From assembly GCF_000469585.1 (NCBI RefSeq), contig NZ_AWNK01000008.1, positions 52,934 to 116,933 of the forward strand: a stretch of DNA of 64,000 bases, written 5' to 3'. The notes below the pieces were generated by a model that saw only the letters and a list, made by a program, of their open reading frames with translations, was not told the DNA's origin and made no database searches. A program made the translations under genes and the position numbers. This DNA comes from Chrysiogenes arsenatis DSM 11915 (GTDB lineage: Bacteria > Chrysiogenota > Chrysiogenetes > Chrysiogenales > Chrysiogenaceae). Shown here piece after piece: positions 46,496-53,372 of the stretch. Numbering within the stretch: the stretch's first letter is position 1; each line of letters begins with the position of its first letter.

Positions 46496-47319
46496 TGTTT
46501 TTTACTCTCCAGCAGGTGTTTGGCGTTTTGGCTGGTGACGATTTTCTTTCCGGTTTTTGCTTCGAGTTCGGTTCTGGCAACTTTGGCGACGTTTCCTCCT
46601 TGTTGCGCTACTTTTTTACTCTCTTCAAAACTTTGTGGGTTAACTGCCTCGGAAATGTCTTTTGTGGAAGCTTCTGCCAACATATTGAGAATGAGTTCGG
46701 TGTTGGTCATGTTATCGCGCAGGTTTTCTTTCTTAAGGCCTTTAAGGGTTTTGTATTCTTTGGTGCTTCTATCTGACCAAGTTTTGGTGATGATGTCTGT
46801 CAATGTGGCAAAGGCTTGCCCTTCTTTAATGCCAAGGCGTTTCCATTCGTCGGTCAGCTCTTTTCGGATTTCGATGCTTTTTAGGCGTTGGTTTATCCAG
46901 TTTTCGCTATAGCCAAGTGCGAGGTATTGCTTGAGCGCTCTGTCGATAGTTTGTTCTGGGTCGCTCATTTCGTCTAGCCGTTCGCTGGCAAGTTTTGCGA
47001 GCCAGAGTTTGAAGGGTTCCGCTTTGGGCGATGGAATCGATTGAATGAGTCTAAAGAGTTGTTCGGTGTCGGCGACATCGGTCAGGCGCATTTTGCCGTC
47101 TTCGGCTTGCATTTTTAACTGTCCGATTTTTTCGGACAGTTGACTGCCTTCAGCTTTAAGCTTCTTTTTGAGATCGCTCCAATATTTTCTTGGGCGCTCA
47201 GTGCCGGTCAATATCTCTATTGCATCGATAACCGATACGTACCATTGTTCTTGTACGTCATCCCAAACTGTTCGGACTTTTTTTTCTTCAAATATCTTAA
47301 TTGTTTCAGTTGCTTTCAT
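46492..47319 (-). CDS. Bro-N domain protein (phage antirepressor-like)
   Basis: 275 residues. Seen: a BRO N-terminal domain (VRTVWDDVQEQWYVSVIDAI, then RPRKYWSDLKKKL) and a conserved C-terminal half (KGLKKENLRDNMTNTELILN, then EASTKDISEAVNPQSF). This family is widespread in bacterial mobile regions and close to DinD-type proteins; function unknown. GGAAGTGACAG lies upstream of the ATG. Intact. Confidence 0.85.
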   Translation of the reverse strand: MKATETIKIFEEKKVRTVWDDVQEQWYVSVIDAIEILTGTERPRKYWSDLKKKLKAEGSQLSEKIGQLKMQAEDGKMRLTDVADTEQLFRLIQSIPSPKAEPFKLWLAKLASERLDEMSDPEQTIDRALKQYLALGYSENWINQRLKSIEIRKELTDEWKRLGIKEGQAFATLTDIITKTWSDRSTKEYKTLKGLKKENLRDNMTNTELILNMLAEASTKDISEAVNPQSFEESKKVAQQGGNVAKVARTELEAKTGKKIVTSQNAKHLLESKKQ

Positions 47320-47344
47320 CTGTCACTTCCTTCTCGTCGCTTTT

Positions 47345-47447
47345 GGCATGATTGGGGACGTACCATGTTTTAGGGAAAGGCGAGCAAGGGATAATTCCCC
47401 TCAGGGAGGGGTGGCAGGCGCAGCCTGACGGGGGTGGTTTTGAAAGG
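47345..47447. repeat. Reverse copies of the ACGTACCA and CCTGACGGGG repeats
   Basis: GGGGACGTACCATGTTTTAG followed by AATTCCCCTCAGGGAGGGG, TGGCAGGCGCAGCCTGACGG and GGGTGGTT. This is the pair of repeats seen at 20267-20382, in reverse order and strand. It lies upstream of the Bro-N gene. Confidence 0.72.
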
Positions 47448-47579
47448 CAGAGAGATCTCTCACTGCGTTCGAGATGACGGGTAGTGTGCGTTCTGGATTA
47501 CAGGCGGCGCGCTTGGCCGTGTCGTCTGTCATTTCGAGCGGAGCGAGAAATCTGTGGGCTAGGGTGTTTTCTGGGGCAG
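47448..47579. repeat. Repeat block downstream of ORF6N copy B
   Basis: GAGATCTCTCACTGCGTTCG, AGATGACGGG, then GTCATTTCGAGCGGAGCGAG and AAATCTGTGGGCTAGGGTG. Nearly the same as 45224-45362, and likewise fused to the 3' end of an ORF6N copy. Confidence 0.78.
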
Positions 47580-48085
47580 TCATGGGCGCACTTTCGCGTG
47601 CAAGTCTACTTTTCCGATCACCGCCAATGTGTCGATGTCCATTTTGGAGACGGCAAACCACTTTTTGCCCAGATCCTTCAGGCTGGCTCCAAAGTGGTAC
47701 ACTTCTTTTTCATCCACAATTAAAAACCGATCATGCGAAAGGTCAAGTTGCTTGATGTCTATCGGTGGATATTGTGTGTTGTGTTTTTTCAGATCTTGTT
47801 CTAGTTGTTTGGCTTCTAAGTACTGCCGAAAGCATTGATACGCCTTGTTCGGTGAAGGCGTAGGGTAGATACCTTCTGCCTCCATGTTGCGCCTCTGGGC
47901 TTGAGGTTCCAATTTGGAACTTCAAGTGATCGTACTCGCCCTGCGTCAACTGAAATCGAAACCTATCCGGGAATCTTTCGGTATTCCGGCTGACTGCTTT
48001 ATTGAGTTGTTTTGTTTCCACGCCATAGAGGGTCGCTAAATCCTCATCCAGTATTACTTGCACGCCTCGGATGGTGTGGATTTTG
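47580..48085 (-). pseudogene. ORF6N-PLD gene copy B, internal deletion
   Basis: The 5' part reads [20 protein letters not shown] to [10 protein letters not shown]; the next codons jump to the [14 protein letters not shown] region of copy A with a changed frame, so about 135 residues of the linker and PLD-like part are lost. The 3' end is intact (DLGKKWFAVSKMDIDTL). The initiating ATG is also missing. Confidence 0.82.
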
Positions 48086-48112
48086 CTTTGTAGTATGTGG
48101 TGGGCTGTTGTG

Positions 48113-48556
48113 TCATTGATCTATTTCCGTAAGTGTTTGAACAACGAAATCTAAGTATCGATTATCTTCGATGAAAGCGGTTATTAACTCGCGTTTTAAT
48201 TCGGGTTTCATGTTTTCGATGAGTTGTATGAGTGCCTGTTCAAAATCGTGTAAGTCGTTGCCTATGATTGCCCACACGATGTCTGCATCTATGCCGAAAT
48301 ACTGATGTGTTATATGGTTTCTGAAATCGACTACTTCTTGGTAGCTTTTATTGAGGAACTTATTTTGCAAGAGATGTTTACTTGCTTCGCCAGCTATTTC
48401 AAATTCTCGGATAACGCTATCCCAATCGGTAAAACTGTGCAGTAGGCTTTGAGCATTATCAAATTTTGATGCTACTTTTTTTATTTTAAGAATGGCGATA
48501 AATGCATCGAATACGAAGAGTTCGATTTTTCTATCACCTTTACTATGGCTAAACAT
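48113..48556 (-). CDS. HepT-like HEPN ribonuclease toxin
   Basis: 147 residues. Seen: [27 protein letters not shown] and R-x4-H in [23 protein letters not shown]. Overlaps the MNT stop by eight bases. Intact module with the gene upstream. About 50 percent similar by eye to the copy at 41633, so the modules arrived separately or diverged long ago. Confidence 0.87.
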   Translation of the reverse strand: MFSHSKGDRKIELFVFDAFIAILKIKKVASKFDNAQSLLHSFTDWDSVIREFEIAGEASKHLLQNKFLNKSYQEVVDFRNHITHQYFGIDADIVWAIIGNDLHDFEQALIQLIENMKPELKRELITAFIEDNRYLDFVVQTLTEIDQ

Positions 48557-48836
48557 GGATAAAGTCCTTTTTGATTCGATTTTTAATAAATGTTTTCATG
48601 GATGCAAGTGTTCCTATATCGACCTCTTTTTTTAGACTTTCTTGGAGGAATTTTTTTGCCCGTATAAGATTAAATCCGCTTGTGAGTTTCATTTTAAGAA
48701 CAACTATGTCTACATCACTTTGTTCAGAATCTTTACCTTTTGCGACACTGCCAAAAACGGCAAATTCTTCTATGCCATACCGTTCTTTCAGTATGGGCTT
48801 TAGCTCTTTGAGTTTTTCTATAATGATTTTTTGCAT
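48549..48836 (-). CDS. MntA-like nucleotidyltransferase antitoxin
   Basis: 95 residues. Seen: FAVFGSVAKGKDSEQSDVDIVVL and KEVDIGTLAS. Its ATG lies seven bases beyond the last recognisable codons of the gmd 5' relic, whose ribosome-binding site and promoter it may have taken over (inference). Overlaps HepT. Confidence 0.86.
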   Translation of the reverse strand: MQKIIIEKLKELKPILKERYGIEEFAVFGSVAKGKDSEQSDVDIVVLKMKLTSGFNLIRAKKFLQESLKKEVDIGTLASMKTFIKNRIKKDFIHV

Positions 48837-48842
48837 ATTCTG

Positions 48843-48880
48843 TCTTGGCCGGTGATTAATGTAACTTTTTGTTGGGTCAT
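48843..48880 (-). pseudogene. gmd 5' relic (GDP-mannose 4,6-dehydratase start)
   Basis: ATG 48880 with AAAGGA eight bases upstream reads MTQQKVTLITGQD. Gmd starts with (K)VALITGITGQDG, so the copy has lost one ITG unit, a deletion between two near-identical ATCACCGGC words, and is cut after QD by the MNT gene. The matching 3' end is at 45035-45193. Confidence 0.7.
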
Positions 48881-48889
48881 GTGGGGGTC

Positions 48890-49014
48890 CTTTATTGATT
48901 TTAAATTTTGAATGAAAGGCAGAGATCTCTCACTGTGTTCGAGATGACGGGTGGTGCGCTTAGTCATTTCGAGCGAAGCGAGAAATCTGTGGGCTAGGGT
49001 GCGTTCTGGGGCAG
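48890..49014. repeat. Repeat block downstream of ORF6N copy C
   Basis: AT-rich linker (GATTTTAAATTTTGAATGAA), GAGATCTCTCACTGTGTTCG, then GTCATTTCGAGCGAAGCGAG and AAATCTGTGGGCTAGGGTG. Third instance of the repeat-ORF6N join. Confidence 0.78.
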
Positions 49015-49531
49015 TCATAGGCACACCTTTGCGTGCAAATCTACTTTTCCGATCAGCACCAATGTGTCGATGTCCATTTTGGAGACGGCAAACCACTTTT
49101 TTCCCAGATCCTTCAGGCTGGCTCCAAAGTGGTACACGTTTTCATCCACAATTAAAAACCGATCATGCGAAAGGTCAAGTTGCTTGATGTCTATCGGCGG
49201 ATATTGGGTGTTGTGTTTTTTCAGATCTTGTTCTAGCTGTTTGGAGATGGCCTTGGTGTAGATAGCAGCTTTTACGCTGTCGGCTCTCTTGGCCAGCAGC
49301 ATTAGGACGCTTTCATCTATGTAGTTGTCTATCAGCCGGATGGAGGTTTTGGCGCTTTTGATAATATCACAGGCAAACAGGTAGGCGTCAAAGATCTGGC
49401 CGTCGTAGAAGATGTGTTGCTTGGGTGGCGTAGCCTTGTTTTCTATGGCTCCAAGTAGCTGCTCTAGCTGCTCATCATGTAAAGATAACCTCTGCTCAAC
49501 CCTTTCAAAACGATAAAAAATATGAGCATTT
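49015..49531 (-). pseudogene. ORF6N-PLD gene copy C, 5'-truncated
   Basis: Retains the linker and PLD-like part (AHIFYRFERVEQRLSLHDEQ to DLGKKWFAVSKMDIDTL), with two codons lost in DENVYHFGASL compared with copy A. The whole ORF6N domain is missing, replaced by the start of a HEPN gene at 49531. Confidence 0.82.
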
Positions 49532-49579
49532 ATTGTGCCAAGCCTTTTGGAGCCATTCTTTAGCTGCTTGTTTGTTCAT
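49531..49579 (-). pseudogene. HEPN gene 5' relic
   Basis: ATG 49579, overlapping the broken MNT gene, reads MNKQAAKEWLQKAWHN and is then cut by ORF6N copy C. AKEWLQKAWHN is the typical opening of PF05168-type HEPN proteins, as in the gene at 20386 (IAIEWMKASYAD). Confidence 0.65.
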
Positions 49580-49894
49580 AAAGCACTTCACCTTTTTCCA
49601 GAAGGTCTACGCGATAAAAGTAGTCTTCTCTTTGTTCTACAAATCCGGCTGGTGCTGAAAGAATGTCAAACCCTACTTTGTAGCGATAGATGAGTTCTCG
49701 AATCCGTTTTCTGGCCTCGCGCTGGAATGTGCTGATTTCTTGATCATTTAACCCTTTTTTTATTAAAAAAGATCTATGTCGCTGTGTTCTGTGGGCGTAC
49801 CATAGGCGTAGCTACCAAAGAGGATTATTTTATCTGGTTTCAATGGTTTGAGTCGTTCAACTATTTCAAGTTTTATTTTTTCAATATTGATCAT
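49560..49894 (-). pseudogene. MNT nucleotidyltransferase, frameshifted
   Basis: ATG 49894 gives MINIEKIKLEIVERLKPLKP and LFGSYAYGTPTEHSDIDLF, then the frame is lost in an A-run (near 49770, AATAAAAAAAG). Another frame continues DQEISTFQREARKRIRELIY and KVGFDILSAPAGFVEQRED to TAA at 49560. Close in sequence to the intact MNT at 20793. Confidence 0.78.
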
Positions 49895-50019
49895 GTTCTT
49901 CCTCTTTTTCATCCCTGCTTCTCATCAGGCGCCCGTTATCCACTGACGTGGTCAAGTAAAAGTGGACACGAAGTTAAGACACATTTGCCTTTAACATCAT
50001 TTCATCAAAATTGTGTGTG
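49895..50019. other. Short spacer with possible insertion-sequence end
   Basis: Contains GGTCAAGTAAAAGTGGACAC followed by GAAGTTAAGACAC, which resembles the terminal inverted repeat of some IS3-like elements. No transposase remains. Weak evidence. Confidence 0.3.
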
Positions 50020-50398
50020 CTAACATCCCCACACATCAATGCCACTTTCGTGCCGGTGCTGTACAGCCATGTGGCGAGCATGTTTTGCTTCAGATACAAG
50101 TCTACTTGGCTTGCCACTGAACTGCAAATCGTTTCAACACCGCGCTCTGCGTTTCCCCTAGCTGCCTGTGCGGCTTCGATGTTGGCATAGGAGCAAGCGT
50201 ATTTTCCCTCTTGGCTTAACTCGTGCATTATCGCCAGCAATGTTGACGTTTTCCCTGTTTGGCGTGGGGCATGCAGTAAGAAATATTTTTGCTCGTCAAT
50301 AAGCAGGCGAATCTCATCCCAATTCAGACGGCTCAGTGGATTGATGTGGTAGTGTAAATCGACTTTTGTCGACCCGCGGTATTAAAAAATTTCTGCAT
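50020..50398 (-). pseudogene. AAA ATPase-nuclease gene, internally deleted relic
   Basis: Relative of the gene at 17695-19278. ATG 50398 reads MQKFFNTAG, then one base is missing (near 50370), and the proper frame continues LHYHINPLSRLNWDEIRLLI, the P-loop HAPRQTGKTS and KYACSYANIEAAQAARGNAE. After LYSTGTKV it jumps straight to the last codons of the full gene (IDVWGC stop), now out of frame. About 400 residues, including Walker B and the nuclease part, are gone. Confidence 0.82.
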
Positions 50399-50445
50399 AT
50401 GCACGCCTCTTTGTTTGTTGTTTGGAGTGTGGCGCGGTATCTCGA

Positions 50446-50796
50446 TCAGAAAAGCGTATCCTGTTTGTCTTCCGCTTGCTCCAACTGGCGGCAAAGTTCT
50501 TCGTATTCCATGCGTTTGCGTTCAACGAGTTGCCTAGTCAGGCGGAGTTTTTCTTTGGCACCTTCCGGAGTAAGTAAGTAGCGGTATTTGAGTTTGTCTT
50601 GGCTTTTGTGGAAGTTATTCGCTTTTACAAGTCCTTTTTCTATCAAGGCATTCAAAATATAGTTGACGCGCCCAAGGCTGCAGCAGAGTTCCTGCGCGAG
50701 TGTGCGCTGGTTGAGTGTAGGTGATGCGGTTTCTATGGTGTGAAGGAGTTTTTGGATAACTTCTGGTTCGAGCTGCTGCTCTATTGTGCTGGGCAT
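50446..50796 (-). CDS. MarR-like EPS-associated transcriptional regulator
   Basis: 116 residues with a winged helix (LNQRTLAQELCCSLGRVNYILNALIEKGLVKA) and a coiled-coil tail (RLTRQLVERKRMEYEELCRQ). It matches the MarR-type regulators found with exopolysaccharide clusters. Divergent from the WecA-like gene; the 220-base gap should hold its operator. AGGAACAC lies upstream of the ATG. Confidence 0.82.
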   Translation of the reverse strand: MPSTIEQQLEPEVIQKLLHTIETASPTLNQRTLAQELCCSLGRVNYILNALIEKGLVKANNFHKSQDKLKYRYLLTPEGAKEKLRLTRQLVERKRMEYEELCRQLEQAEDKQDTLF

Positions 50797-51016
50797 GTGT
50801 TCCTCGCAGGGAAAGGGATTTTATAGGGCACGCTTCCGCCCTTTTGGGAAGGTTTTTTGATTTGTTCACAGAATGAACTGTTCGGTTGTAATGGAATGGT
50901 TGCGCGAGGTCAACAGGGAAATTCTTATTGTTCAGATGCATGGAAATTTTTGGTGGCACATCTGTGTTAGAAGTGCCACAATACTGTAGTTATGTTCAGT
51001 ATTGGGGGCTATAGGG
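50797..51016. promoter_or_regulatory. Divergent promoter region of the EPS regulator and WecA-like gene
   Basis: AT-rich gap of 220 bases. TTGACC on the minus strand (50908-50913) and several T-rich stretches could form promoters, but no convincing -35/-10 pair or inverted operator was found by eye. No gene and no copy of the dispersed repeats. Confidence 0.35.
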
Positions 51017-52048
51017 ATGTATTTTATTGTATTTGGGGTAGCGCTCATTTTCTGCTTGGTTTTTATTGCATTTGCGCAAAAGCAAATGCTTTTTATTGAC
51101 AGCCACGACTCAGCAAAGCCGCAGCGCTTTCACGAAACACCGACGCCGCGAATCGGCGGGGCGGCAATTTTTTTAGCGACTTTGGCCTTAGCTCTGGTGC
51201 CGCAGGGGGAAATGTGGATTTTGGCGGCAGCTCCTGCGTTTGCTATTGGGCTGTTTGAGGATTTATCGGGTCGTGTTCCACCAAAAGTGCGTTTGTTGTT
51301 TATGGTGGGCGCATCGCTGCTTGCGATTTGGCTTATGGATGCGGTGGTAAACTATCTGGGCTTTGGCATTGACCTCCCTTACGTGCTGGCGATTCTTTTT
51401 ACGGTATTCGCTGTGGTGGGGGTAATCAACGCGATAAATATTATTGATGGCTTTAATGGGCTTGCCAGTGGTGTCAGTCTGCTGGCGTTTTGCGCGCTGG
51501 GGTTTGTTGCGTGGCAGGTGGGTGATGGTGACCTCGTGCAGATTAACAGCATTCTTGCTGCGGCAGTGCTGGGTTTTATGGTGCTGAATTTTCCGTTTGG
51601 GAAAATTTTCCTTGGCGATGGCGGGGCATATTTTCTGGGATTTTGCCTTGCCATTGGTGCAATTATGTTAGTTGTGCGCAATCCTGAGGTGTCGCCTTGG
51701 TTCCCATTTGCGCTCTTGATCCACCCAGTGTGGGAGGTGGTATTTTCTATGTATCGCCGCCGGATGGTGAAGGGAAAAGCATCAATGGATCCGGACGCTT
51801 TGCACTTGCATACGATCATTCACCGCCGCATTACGCGCAGCAACCCTGTTACGACGGTATATATGTGGATTTTTGTCGCTCCGTTTATGTTTATGGCGGT
51901 TTTTTTGTATGCGCATACGGTGTGGCTAGCGCTACTGGTGGTGGGTTTCTGCACGTGTTACATGGCGCTTTATCACCGGATTATCCGCTTTCAGAATCCT
52001 CCAGCAGCAACACCGTTGCGCAAACGCAGGAAAAGGCTGCGTCATTGA
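51017..52048 (+). CDS. Undecaprenyl-phosphate sugar-1-phosphate transferase (WecA/MraY family)
   Basis: Starts glycan assembly by putting a sugar-1-phosphate on undecaprenyl phosphate. Seen: about ten TM helices, HETPTPRIGGAAIF, the acidic motif GLFEDLSG (ED in place of the usual DD), NIIDGFNGLASG, FPFGKIFLGDGGAYFLGF and HLHTIIHRR. Start at ATG 51017, with GGGGG eight bases upstream; a TTG at 51002 is less likely. 343 residues, with a basic C-terminus. Converges on the VanZ-like gene with a seven-base overlap. Probably initiates the polysaccharide built by the 26-41 kb operon. Confidence 0.88.
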   Translation: MYFIVFGVALIFCLVFIAFAQKQMLFIDSHDSAKPQRFHETPTPRIGGAAIFLATLALALVPQGEMWILAAAPAFAIGLFEDLSGRVPPKVRLLFMVGASLLAIWLMDAVVNYLGFGIDLPYVLAILFTVFAVVGVINAINIIDGFNGLASGVSLLAFCALGFVAWQVGDGDLVQINSILAAAVLGFMVLNFPFGKIFLGDGGAYFLGFCLAIGAIMLVVRNPEVSPWFPFALLIHPVWEVVFSMYRRRMVKGKASMDPDALHLHTIIHRRITRSNPVTTVYMWIFVAPFMFMAVFLYAHTVWLALLVVGFCTCYMALYHRIIRFQNPPAATPLRKRRKRLRH

Positions 52049-52404
52049 GGTTTCTTTTGAGAATTTAAGCGCCATTTGCGAAATATTGTACTCAGCAAGA
52101 GTCCCACGAATATACCAACAACATCCGCAACAATATCGTATCCACTGGCATGGCGTCCTGCGATCCCGCTTTGAGCAAGTTCGATAGCTGCACCGTAAAA
52201 CAAAAGCAGGAAAAATACTTTTTTCCAGGACCAGTTCCAACTGAGCGTAGTGGTACAGGCGAGGAAGGCAAACGCAAGGATGTGCTTCAGCTTATCATTT
52301 GCCTGATCAATGCTGGGAATTGTAGCATGAGGCGTTAGAGCGAGGTACGTGATCGCTATAACGCCTACGGTCACCACGATTTTTCCGTAAAACTGTGGGT
52401 TCAT
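52042..52404 (-). CDS. VanZ-like family membrane protein
   Basis: 120 residues with four TM helices and the VanZ-type pattern DKLKHILAFAFLA, then IELAQSGIAGRHASGYDIVADVVGIFVGLLL. Often found at the end of exopolysaccharide operons; biochemical role unknown. Overlaps the Wzz-like gene by four bases. Confidence 0.82.
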   Translation of the reverse strand: MNPQFYGKIVVTVGVIAITYLALTPHATIPSIDQANDKLKHILAFAFLACTTTLSWNWSWKKVFFLLLFYGAAIELAQSGIAGRHASGYDIVADVVGIFVGLLLSTIFRKWRLNSQKKPQ

Positions 52405-53372
52405 GCTTGTTGATATTGGGGTGTCTTTGCATTGCGGATAAATTCGCGCAGGAACACGATGAAAATCGAAAGAATCCCACCCGTTACCATGGCTACTACC
52501 ACCATTAAAGCTCGTTTCGGCTTTACTTTATCTTTGGGATGGGAAACGACCGGTTGGGTAATTTGGCGGAGCTGATAGTGCTCACTCGCCTGCGAGAGCA
52601 CCTTTTTCTGAATCAGAGCGGAAACGAGCTGGGAGAGCTGGTTTTTTAGGGTTATCTCTGGTGTACGTGCTATTTCCTGATTGTAAAAGTTTATTTTCTG
52701 GTCAATATCAGCCATTTCGACGGTGCGCAGATGCTCAGTAGATGCTTCCAGAAAGAGTGATACGAGTTGGTGCGCAAGGGTTGCGTCAGGGTGCTCGGCA
52801 CTCAGCGTAATAGCGCTGGTTTGCTTGGAGGTTTCTACTTTCAGGATTTTTTGCATTTCTTGAACAGTATCGAAAATGAGTTCACTCTGTTCCGTCGCAG
52901 AAAGCTCGGTAAAGTTTACTTCTTTCCCTCCGCCGAAGTTGACTGCGTCATAAAAGAACCGAACCCCCAACGCAAAGCGCAGATTGGGGTCGGTTTGATC
53001 GCTCTGAAATCGCTCATACAGTTTATGTTCACGGACGAGGTGCTCCACAAACGTCTTGTCGCTTAAAATAATTGACAACTGATCGCCAACGTTGATTTGC
53101 CCGCCGCCAAGGTCTATTCCAGCCAAACCTGCCAGTGCGCCAAGTCCGCTCGCCATCGAAGGCTTCGCTTCGCCCTGCGGGATCAGCACGGTGCTCGTGC
53201 GGTACACATTGGGCAATGTCATGGCGTAAAAAATCGTGACAATCGTAATCACGCTGCTCAGAATGACAATAAACCACTTATTTTTCCAAATCGTATCCCA
53301 GAGTTCACGCAGATCTATCTCGTCTTCTGCCAGCGGCGATAAGGGAGCTGACGCGTTAGGAATCTGGCTCAT
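52401..53372 (-). CDS. Wzz-type chain-length determinant
   Basis: Sets polymer length in Wzy-dependent assembly. Seen: a cytoplasmic N-terminus, TM1 (NKWFIVILSSVITIVTIFYA, about 30-50), a periplasmic domain (about 55-280) and a proline-flanked TM2 (SHPKDKVKPKRALMVVVAMV...). 323 residues, no C-terminal tyrosine kinase domain. Shares a base with the SLBB export gene stop, so the two are co-translated. Confidence 0.88.
   Translation of the reverse strand: MSQIPNASAPLSPLAEDEIDLRELWDTIWKNKWFIVILSSVITIVTIFYAMTLPNVYRTSTVLIPQGEAKPSMASGLGALAGLAGIDLGGGQINVGDQLSIILSDKTFVEHLVREHKLYERFQSDQTDPNLRFALGVRFFYDAVNFGGGKEVNFTELSATEQSELIFDTVQEMQKILKVETSKQTSAITLSAEHPDATLAHQLVSLFLEASTEHLRTVEMADIDQKINFYNQEIARTPEITLKNQLSQLVSALIQKKVLSQASEHYQLRQITQPVVSHPKDKVKPKRALMVVVAMVTGGILSIFIVFLREFIRNAKTPQYQQA

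Noticed and set aside
45363..47319. Prophage, from ORF6N and Bro-N genes
   Set aside because: No structural, packaging, integrase or lysis genes occur; these families are common in non-phage mobile regions.
49931..49985. Insertion sequence
   Set aside because: Only one possible end-like sequence, no transposase and no partner end; kept as a low-confidence spacer note.
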